DNA from: an uncultured Treponema sp.
GTDB lineage: Bacteria > Spirochaetota > Spirochaetia > Treponematales > Treponemataceae
Assembly: GCA_937891125.1 (NCBI GenBank)
Contig: CALAEZ010000328.1
Location: 1-33,414, forward strand
Direction of reading: 5' to 3'
DNA length: 33,414 nucleotides
A program made the position numbers and the translations under genes. This document shows, piece by piece, positions 15,383 through 23,200 of this stretch. The notes beneath the pieces are model-generated. The model did no database searches. It was not told where the DNA came from and was given only the letters and a program-made list of their open reading frames with translations. Position 1 is the first letter of the stretch, and every line of letters begins with the position of its first letter.

Positions 15383-16315
15383 ATGCTGTACTATCACTTA
15401 CGGCATATCGATAAAGTACATTCCAGGGAATGTGGTCTTGCCATGCTTAATCCAGGCTGGTGTCACATGCGCCGCATTATGGAAACCGAAAGCGTACTCA
15501 TCATCGGAAAGCGCGGTTCTGCTGTTCTCGAGGATAATGGCACGCAATTTGAAATAAACGAAGGCAGCATGCTGCTACTGCCAGCAGGGCATCTGCACCG
15601 CGGCACCCAGCCGGTTAGTAAGCCGCTTTCGTACTGGTGGTTCCATTTTAATCAATTTAATCAGATAGATGACGAGATTCATCTGTATCTGCCACGCGCG
15701 CTTCCTGAAGCAGAAGCGGTTGCCGCATTGGGTAACCCGCAAAAAAAATGTGCCCTTTTCAAAAACGGCATTATTCTGCCGCAGACAATGCCGCTCTGCC
15801 GCCCCGAGCTTATAAAGACGCTCTGTAGCGAGGCGCTGCAGCTGTTTGCTTCAAGCGAGTTTTCGCTGCTTGCCTATAACAATGCACTGGAACGCCTGCT
15901 GTTAGAGTTGCAGGCAGATGCCCTCACCCAGACTGCCGCCGTCACGAGCGGCGAAGCACAAAAAAGCGCATCGCACACGCTCGTTAAGAAGGTGTTAGAG
16001 AAAATCGAAAGCGAGCTCAGTAATCCGAATGCGTCGGTAAAATATTTTGCCGATGCGCTTAGCGTCAATGCCGACTACTTAGGGCGCTGCTTTAAGCAGG
16101 TGCAGCACGAGCCGGTCGGTCAGTATATTAACCGCAGGCGCATCGAGCTTGCCTGTAACCGACTGCGCGAAAACAATTTTCCCGTCGAGACCGTTGCAGC
16201 AGAGTGTGGCTTTGGCTCGCGTCGGCAGTTTTTTGACGAATTTAAGCGCCGCACTGGCACAACGCCTGCCGCCTACCGCGCAGAAAGCGCCTACGTCGGC
16301 ATAAATGCGCTGTAG
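15383..16315 (+). CDS. AraC-family transcriptional regulator
   Basis: The 310 residues have an N-terminal cupin-like sensor (about 20-110, with EGSMLLLPAGHLHRG typical of the sugar-binding half of the family) and a C-terminal AraC/XylS DNA-binding domain (about 210-305). The latter has two helix-turn-helix units: SVKYFADALSVNADYLGRCF and PVETVAAECGFGSRRQFFDEF, then the signature GTTPAAYR. The start at 15383 has AAGGAGG 6 nt upstream; an alternative frame before it has no support. It is transcribed away from the GH127 gene and towards the GH2 gene, so it is the likely local regulator of both, responding to a sugar. The inducer cannot be read from the sequence. Confidence 0.93.
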   Translation: MLYYHLRHIDKVHSRECGLAMLNPGWCHMRRIMETESVLIIGKRGSAVLEDNGTQFEINEGSMLLLPAGHLHRGTQPVSKPLSYWWFHFNQFNQIDDEIHLYLPRALPEAEAVAALGNPQKKCALFKNGIILPQTMPLCRPELIKTLCSEALQLFASSEFSLLAYNNALERLLLELQADALTQTAAVTSGEAQKSASHTLVKKVLEKIESELSNPNASVKYFADALSVNADYLGRCFKQVQHEPVGQYINRRRIELACNRLRENNFPVETVAAECGFGSRRQFFDEFKRRTGTTPAAYRAESAYVGINAL

Positions 16316-16381
16316 CCGCACGACCGCAATAACTGCAAGCTTTACGGCAATTTTTGCAATACGCGCGCACTCGTTTGGCGC

Positions 16382-16387
16382 TACAAT
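16382..16387 (+). promoter_or_regulatory. Putative -10 of the GH2 gene
   Basis: TACAAT lies 7 nt before the ATG at 16395. No convincing -35 is seen at 16-18 nt, and no Shine-Dalgarno sequence precedes the ATG. Confidence 0.4.
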
Positions 16388-16394
16388 AGCAGGC

Positions 16395-19300
16395 ATGAAA
16401 CGGATTATTTCAAGTATAACACTCAGTCTTGCATTGCTGACTCCAGCACTTGCAAAATCTGAGGGTGTGCAGGCTCCCCAGACTGCGAACCCTACCCCCA
16501 TCACCGCCAGCCCTGCCCGTGACTACAACATGAACTACGGCTGGAAGTTCAAAAAAGTAAACGCGTTTCCGCTTTCTCAGGCGCTCGAAACCGTTAAGTT
16601 CAAAAACAGAAACTTCTATGACCCCAAATTTAGCGACCGGCTCTGGGAAACGGTGAGCGTGCCGCATGCGGTCAACGCAGAAGATTCCTTTGACAACGCC
16701 ATTGTTGACGCAGGCGAACAGGGGCTGTTCCGCGGCTTTATGTTCTATCGAAAGAAAGTGACAGTTCCCGAAAGCGATGCCGGGAAAAAATTCTTTTTGG
16801 AATTTGAAGCGGTGCGGCAAAGCGTCTACGTCTACGTAAACGGAAAAAGCGCCGGCTTTTACGAGGCGGGTGTCACCGCGGTAGGCTTTGACATCACCCG
16901 CTTTATCGAGCCGGGAAAAGAAAATCTGATTGCCGTTGCAACTGACAACGCCGCAAGCCGCGGAGCAAGCTTTCAGACGCAGGAAACGCAACCGGGACAC
17001 ACGCCCGGCGACTTAAGCGGAAGCGGCTATCAGTGGAACACGAAGGATTTTAACGAGGGGAAGGGCGGCATTACCGGAAACGTCATTCTGCACGCCCGCG
17101 CTTCTATCTATCAGACACTGCCGCTGTATTCAAATCTGAAGACAACCGGCACCTACATTACGGCAGCTCACTTTGATTTTGCAAACAGCAGCGCCATTAT
17201 TTCGGTTGACGCCGAAGTTCGTAACGAAAGCAAAAAAGCACGCAAAATCACGCTTGTAGCCACCGTAGAAGACAGTGACGGCAGCGTAAAGGCGAACTTC
17301 ACCACCGAGCAAACGGTGCCTGTCGCAAAGGACGCCGGGAAGGCCTTTGAAAGCGTCATTCCCGCTGATGCCTACAGCGAAAAGCCCGCGCCGACAAATG
17401 CAGACACGGTTGATGTGACGCACATTACTGCAACAGGAAACGCTCACGGCCTGCATTTCTGGAGTCCCGACGAGCCGTACCTGTACACGGTACGCACAAC
17501 ACTGCTCGACGGCGACACCGTGCTTGATGAGCAGACAACGGTTACCGGCTTTCGCGAGATTGCCTATGACGAAAACAAGGGCGGACTTCTCATCAACGGC
17601 AAAAGCATTTACTTAAAGGGCTATGCGCAGCGCTCGGTAAATGAGTGGGCAGTCATCGGCGTAGCTCCCGACTGGCTTACCGACTACGACATGCAGTTGG
17701 TGCGCGAAAGCAACGCAAACTACATCCGCTGGATGCACGTAGCACCAAAGCCTGCCGCAATCCGTTCCGGCGACAAATACGGCATTGTGTCAATCTGCCC
17801 CGCCGGCGACAAGGAAGGAGATGCAAAGGACCGCCAGTGGGCACAGCGCGTCGAAGCCATGCGTGACGCCATCATCTATTTTAGAAACGCGCCGTCGGTC
17901 TGGTTCTACGAAGCAGGCAACAACGCAATTTCTGCTGAACACATGCAGCAGATGACCGACTTGCGCCGCGCACTCGACCCGGCGGGCGGCAGGCTCATGG
18001 GTTGCCGAACCATTTCAAGCCCGGAGCAGATTGCTGCAGCAGAATGGGCGGGCACCATGATCTGGCGGCACGACAAGAGCGCAAAAGCGGCAATGCATGC
18101 CGTCGGTAAGCAGATTCCGATGCTCGAAACGGAATTTAAGCGCGATGAAAGCCCGCGCCGTGTGTGGGACGACTACACGCCGCCCGATTACGACTACCGC
18201 AACCTGTGGCTCGGTGACGGCGGCAAGAAGAAAGACAATTACGATATTTGGGATCAGACGCAGGAAGACCACATTCTGTCGCTCGTGTCAAAAGACGACG
18301 GCTATGCGTATTTCTGGCACAACCGCGTCGGCGGCGAAACCGGCAACAATTTTTATGCCGGCGCTGCCATGATGGTCTGGAGCGACTCGAACATGCACGG
18401 CAGAAACAGCGGCACCGAAAACTGCCGCACCAGTGGCAGAGTCGACCCGATTCGCATTAAGAAAGAATCGTTCTACGCCGTGCAGGTCATGCAGTCAGAC
18501 AGCCCGAAGCTTCACATTGTCGGTCACTGGAACTATCCTGCGCTGGCTGACGACACCTACCGTTATCACGAAAAAGTGTGGGACTCCTTCTACTGGCGCG
18601 AGACGGGAAAAACAAAGCAGCGCGACCCGCTTCATAAAACCGTGTACGTTGTGGCAACGCCCGGAACGACAAAAGTTGAGCTGTATGTAAACGGCGTGCT
18701 GAAAGGAAGTGCAACCGAAGCTGAAAACACGTTTATTTTTGCCATTCCGAATATTGATGTTACCGAGTCCGGCACGGTACGCGCAAAGGCATACGATGCA
18801 AGCGGCGCGCTCATTGCAGAAGATGCAAAGACGACCGCAGGAAACGCAGTACGCGTGCAGCTTACGCCAGTCACCGGCCCGGAAGGATTCCGCGCTGACG
18901 GAAGCGACATTGCCTATTTTGACGTTGCCATTGTTGACGAAAACGGTAATATCTGCCCCACTGCTACTGATCGCATTGACTTTACCGTAAGCGGCGAAGG
19001 CGTATTCTTAGGCGGCTACAATTCCGGCAAAAAAGATGCGTTTTCAGTCATTCATAAGTCGTTTGTGTTTGCAGAATGTGGCACAAACCGCGTTTTCGTG
19101 CGTGCAACCGAAAACGCAGGCTCGTTCACGATTACCGCAAAGGCAAAGGGCTTAGAAAGCGCGACCGCCGCCCTGCAGTCGGTTGCACTTACCGGAGAGC
19201 GCACACTGACGCTTACAAAGCCGCAGCAGCTGCCGCCAAACAGCTATGAAAAACCGGGCTCGACCGCAGGCACGGCGTACAGTGGCTCTGCTAGCACTGG

Positions 19301-19769
19301 CGTAGGAAGCATAGGCGCGGGACGGCCGTCAATGCGTGAGGAAGCAGCTAGCGCTGTTTACACCGTGCTGGTAAACGGAAGCGCCGTGCAGTTTACAACC
19401 GCGCCGTACCGCCCAGACAGCTCGACCGGCGTGGTATGCGAGCTGCGCCCTGTGCTTGACGCGCTCAAAAAAGCAGGCGCCCACTTCAGCTACACCTACC
19501 AGACAACAGGTGCACTTCCGAGCTACGCACGCAGCTTTGCGCTACCACTTTTGAGCATACAGAGCGAAAAAACGCGCGCAGACATTGTTGCAGGAGAAAC
19601 GGCTATCATCATTGATGCGGGGAAAGACAAAAACCTGACCAATGCAGAATTCACCGTAACTGCACAGGGCGAGCTGGTCGCAGAACTCAGCGCCGTGCTC
19701 GAATATGTTCCCGGCACAAGCGTACGCACCGACAGCACAACACATACCGTCACGATTGACGTACCGTAG
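16395..19769 (+). CDS. Secreted glycoside hydrolase family 2 protein
   Basis: The start at 16395 gives a signal peptide (MKRIISSITLSLALLTPALA, cut after ALA), so the 30 extra upstream codons are rejected. The mature part has the GH2 order: sugar-binding jelly roll (about 55-220, including FLEFEAVRQSVYVYVNGK), Ig-like domain (about 240-380) and TIM barrel (about 390-700). The nucleophile is probably in LETEF (577-581). At the acid/base position most GH2 enzymes have GNE; here the run is FYEAGNN (504-510), with Glu three residues before the usual place, as I recall from a Bacteroidetes-type subgroup. Ig-like domains follow. Residues about 980-1124 resemble the copper-amine-oxidase N-terminal-like domain of bacterial surface proteins. 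Substrate unknown; galactoside or arabinoglycan side chains are plausible. Confidence 0.9.
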   Translation: MKRIISSITLSLALLTPALAKSEGVQAPQTANPTPITASPARDYNMNYGWKFKKVNAFPLSQALETVKFKNRNFYDPKFSDRLWETVSVPHAVNAEDSFDNAIVDAGEQGLFRGFMFYRKKVTVPESDAGKKFFLEFEAVRQSVYVYVNGKSAGFYEAGVTAVGFDITRFIEPGKENLIAVATDNAASRGASFQTQETQPGHTPGDLSGSGYQWNTKDFNEGKGGITGNVILHARASIYQTLPLYSNLKTTGTYITAAHFDFANSSAIISVDAEVRNESKKARKITLVATVEDSDGSVKANFTTEQTVPVAKDAGKAFESVIPADAYSEKPAPTNADTVDVTHITATGNAHGLHFWSPDEPYLYTVRTTLLDGDTVLDEQTTVTGFREIAYDENKGGLLINGKSIYLKGYAQRSVNEWAVIGVAPDWLTDYDMQLVRESNANYIRWMHVAPKPAAIRSGDKYGIVSICPAGDKEGDAKDRQWAQRVEAMRDAIIYFRNAPSVWFYEAGNNAISAEHMQQMTDLRRALDPAGGRLMGCRTISSPEQIAAAEWAGTMIWRHDKSAKAAMHAVGKQIPMLETEFKRDESPRRVWDDYTPPDYDYRNLWLGDGGKKKDNYDIWDQTQEDHILSLVSKDDGYAYFWHNRVGGETGNNFYAGAAMMVWSDSNMHGRNSGTENCRTSGRVDPIRIKKESFYAVQVMQSDSPKLHIVGHWNYPALADDTYRYHEKVWDSFYWRETGKTKQRDPLHKTVYVVATPGTTKVELYVNGVLKGSATEAENTFIFAIPNIDVTESGTVRAKAYDASGALIAEDAKTTAGNAVRVQLTPVTGPEGFRADGSDIAYFDVAIVDENGNICPTATDRIDFTVSGEGVFLGGYNSGKKDAFSVIHKSFVFAECGTNRVFVRATENAGSFTITAKAKGLESATAALQSVALTGERTLTLTKPQQLPPNSYEKPGSTAGTAYSGSASTGVGSIGAGRPSMREEAASAVYTVLVNGSAVQFTTAPYRPDSSTGVVCELRPVLDALKKAGAHFSYTYQTTGALPSYARSFALPLLSIQSEKTRADIVAGETAIIIDAGKDKNLTNAEFTVTAQGELVAELSAVLEYVPGTSVRTDSTTHTVTIDVP

Positions 19770-20052
19770 CACAAAGCAGGCTTTTTCCTCAGTGCAGCTC
19801 ATGCACACTGAGGAGACCGTCAAAAGCTACACAAAAATGCAGCCACTGGTGCACCCCGTGGCTCCCGCACCGCAAGGCTTGAAGCAGCACGGAATCTGCT
19901 TTCTATGCATGTGCTTACACACGTACACATGCACAGGCACAGGGGCTTACCCTAGCCGAAGTGGAGCAGCTGGCGGCAGAACAGGCTTTATAGAAAAAGA
20001 GCCAGCTTTACCGGCGGGCTTCACAGATAACACCAACCCCCACCTGCATAAC
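19770..20052. other. Intergenic region after the GH2 gene
   Basis: 283 nt before the composite repeat. A stem of 9 bp, TCCTCAGTG/CACTGAGGA, with an 11-nt loop lies at 19786-19814, 16 nt after the GH2 stop, and may end its transcript though it lacks a U-tract. CATGTG/CACATG forms a second inverted repeat near 19908-19931. No gene is supported. Confidence 0.5.
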
Positions 20053-20291
20053 TTGCAAGCGAGGGCTATTACTTTTCGCGCATGGTATTTGCAGCGAAGC
20101 TTCCAGCATGCGCGCTACGGACTAAATGCACGACAGTAGCGAAGCTCCTGTCAGAGTTGCAAGCGACAAGGATGTCGCTTGCACCGCATGGACGCGGTGA
20201 ACAGTACATGCACGACGAGTTTATAGTTTTGCCAAAGGCGAAACTATAAACTCGCTAATTTCAAAATTACAAGGATGTAATTTTGAAATTA
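20053..20291 (-). repeat. Composite 3' hairpin element, copy C, expanded (behind the giant gene)
   Basis: Plus-strand order: block 20077-20115 with perfect 8-bp ends CGCGCATG/CATGCGCG and core GGTATTTGCAGCGAAGCTTC; ATGCACG; hairpin 20132-20152 (GACAG...CTGTC, inner AGC-GAA-GCT); hairpin 20158-20183 (TGCAAGCGAC arms, loop AAGGAT); hairpin 20182-20199 (CACCGC arms, loop ATGGAC); ATGCACG again; 18-bp stem 20216-20254 with AAA loop; and a 15-bp palindrome 20256-20291 (loop AAGGAT) holding the giant gene's TAA at 20289-20291. A 10-bp direct repeat TTGCAAGCGA (20053-20062 and 20157-20166) brackets the block and first hairpin. It has the parts of copies A and B plus extra hairpins. Confidence 0.8.
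20256..20291 (-). terminator. Hairpin at the stop codon of the giant gene
   Basis: Perfect 15-bp arms TAATTTCAAAATTAC/GTAATTTTGAAATTA with loop AAGGAT; on the gene strand the arm starts with the TAA stop itself. It is AT-rich, so a weak classical terminator alone, but three more stems follow within 160 nt. Confidence 0.5.
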
Positions 20292-23200
20292 CTGCATCTG
20301 CGCGGTTTCGATGTAGCCGGTTGATGATTTTTCTATACCGTAGCCTAATAATGGGTTTGCGGTTTTGTTACCCAGAATTACACCAGAATCACTTACACCT
20401 GTGCTTTCAGTTAAGCTGCTGCTTGAGGCTTTTATGTATGCAGGCACTGTATATGTTGTCAAACCAGTTGCAGATGTCGTTTTCCACAAGCCAATGTTTA
20501 CATAATCATCATTTACAGAGCTGGAAGTTGGAACTAAGCTTACTTCCCATGCACCTGTAAAGGCATCATCAGCAGCACCAGTCAGACTGCTTGCAGATGA
20601 AATTGCGGTAGAACTTGCCCAGTAAGCAACTTTTGGACGAACAGAGCTTCCTGCATAGTAACCAATGTAAGGAATTGGATTTCCGCTTGAATCAAGACCA
20701 ACGTCAAGCGAAATCTGAGTTCCAATAATACCGCTAGAATCGACTACACAAGTCGTTGCTGTCGCACTGTAGCTAGACTTATAAGCATAGTACAAATCTC
20801 CGTTCATAGAATCGTAGGCTGCAATATGAATTCCGCCCTTAGCGTCTGTGGCAATCTTACAGTATTTACCGATACCGTTATTTTCGCCAAAAATTGCAAC
20901 TGGAGTAGACCAGCCATTGTAGTAACTAGATGAACTGTCATAACTGAACTTTCCAACTCCGTAGTTTGACGGATTAACGTTATATGAATACCACATCTGG
21001 CTATTTGTAGCGTCATACCAAACTACTGCTACTACATCGTCCCCACTAGTTCCTGCACCTTCAATTGCAGCTAGACTTACATAAGGACCTGCATGATAAC
21101 CTGTACTTGTCTCAGCATAACGAGCCGTGTAGCTCTCATCTCCAATAGAAGCAGAAGTATAGGGAGTTACACTATCAGCAACTAAACTGCGGGTTTCTGT
21201 AGAATAACCATTACCACTTGCAACGGTAGTCTTTCTGCCATCAACCAATGAACTGCTACTGTCATAAATTGAAATTGCCCTGCTAGATGTAGTTCCTGCT
21301 ATCAACGAAGTATATTGCAATGTATATGGTTGTGGATACTTATCCCCCATTAAAGAAGCGTTCGCTGCCCATCTTCCATAGGTATCGTATAAAGTGCCCA
21401 CATTTACCAAATCGCTAGTACTACTAGAATTGTCCTTTTCAGAACCTGTAAAATTACCGTAGCTAAAGCGAATTTCATCATTTATTGCATCGTAATAAGC
21501 AAGATAAACGTTTGTAGTGCTGTCGCTTGTTTTAATTGCAGTTGCAATAGAAGGTGACTTTATGCGCTCTTTATTGATATTTGCATAATTTGAATATCCT
21601 ACGCCTGAATTTGTTATAGTCCAATCTTTTTGTCCTATATTTTCAAGACGAATCTGCCTATAAGAACTGTTATAACCGCTTACCGCTGCGCTTGCTACAC
21701 CCCAACGGCTCGTCATAATACGGAACTGGTCAAAGGTCGTTGCATCAGTTCCGCTTGCTGGAGTTCCACCAACGTCACCGCCAGCAGTAGTTCCGTAAGA
21801 ATAGCCTAAACGGTCGTAGGTAAAGCCAACAGATGTAAAGAAGTCAATGCCTCCAATCCAATACTGGTAAGAATTTGATGTGTTACCCATGCTGTAATAA
21901 AGCGGTCCGTTTACAAACGCAAAGCCTGCCTGTCCATTAACCTGGTTAATGCTCATAACTGGCTGGCTAATTGTACCGCCGTTATATGTCGCTGCTGCCG
22001 TGCTATTTATTGCCCACACATCAAGCACAACATCGTCGGTTAAGAGGTTGTTACTGTCGCCGTTTGGCTGGCGGTTGTAGTAGTTTGCGTAAACTGAGCT
22101 GTCGCCAGTGGTGCTTGTTGTGGTTGTGGTGTAGCTTCCGCTTGCGCTGTCAGAGTTTACATTATTGAGCGACTGAACGCTGTTTACTTTTACGATAACC
22201 CCGCCGCTCGTAAAGCTTGAAATATCGCCTACACTATAAACACTACCAGCCGGAACTGCGCTAGAACTGTACCAGGTCTGGCTGCTTGCAGTTGCCGCTG
22301 TAAGCGATGCAGTATTTGCCGTACTTGCACTGTCATAAAGTGTACCGCCGCTTAAGTTAAAGCCGTACACGTAAATGGTTTCGCTTGAGCTAGCAGGGTA
22401 ATGACCTAAAGCCGTTCTGTCGTAAACGCTAGAGTTTGCCTTTTTAAGAGAAGAAAGACTTGTCTTAATGCCTGCAATGTACGGAACAACATCCATCTTG
22501 TAGTAAGAGGTCTGCGTTGTATAATTTGTCTGCGTGGTGCTTGAGGTGCTTGAGTTGTCGCTTGAAGCTTGAGTCTTTGAAGCGTAGTCCTTTGCACTTG
22601 CATTTACTGTAACATCCTTTGCGGCAACGCTTTTGTGCTTTTCTGTGTCAAGGTAGAGTGTCCAGTTTACGGTGTGTCCGCTTTGGGTTAAAGTTTCACT
22701 GTCAATCTGGAACTGCCAGCCATCCGTTGCAATTGCGCCACCTTTAGTGCCGCTTAAGCTGCCAGAAGTGAGAGTCCACGCGCTTCCGCTGTATGTTGCA
22801 AAGGTAAAGCTTGCTCCCGCCGTGCCACTGTTAAAGCTAATGCCGCTTACACTTAGTGCAATTGTTTGAAGCATCTTGTCGTCGTAAGCCGTACCGGTGA
22901 GTTTTATTTTACCGGAAACCTTCGGGTCGTCTCCGTAGCCTAACGTGCTGCTGATTGCGGTAGGAATCTGTGTTGCAGAAAGTTCGCCGCCGCCTAATTC
23001 TATGTGTCCCTGTAAGTCTGCATAGTCAGAGGCAGAGCTTGAGCCGTAAATAGAGTTATCGGTAAGGCTGTGCCAGTAGAATGGGTCGATTACGTTTGTT
23101 GGAGCTGTGCCGTCTGCAAGGTCAATAATAATGTCAGTTACATAGGCAACACAGTACTGGCTGTTTGTACCAGCTGTGCGCTCTTCTGTTTCATCCCAGA

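Noticed and set aside
16305..16394. Upstream start of the GH2 frame at 16305
   Set aside because: It overlaps the regulator's end and puts 30 non-signal residues before a complete signal peptide that starts at 16395.
19883..19993. Short frame ending in GLTLAEVEQLAAEQAL
   Set aside because: It reads like a helix but has no start codon or ribosome binding site, only 36 codons, and an upstream TGA; probably chance or an old remnant.
521..20291. Composite elements as integron attC sites
   Set aside because: Treponemes can carry integrons, but no integrase or cassette array is here, the genes are housekeeping or very large, and the GTTRRRY/RYYYAAC core sites are absent.
521..20291. CRISPR array or classical REP sequences
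   Set aside because: Copies are few, far apart and unequally spaced, no cas genes are present, and the GTAG head of REP hairpins is missing.
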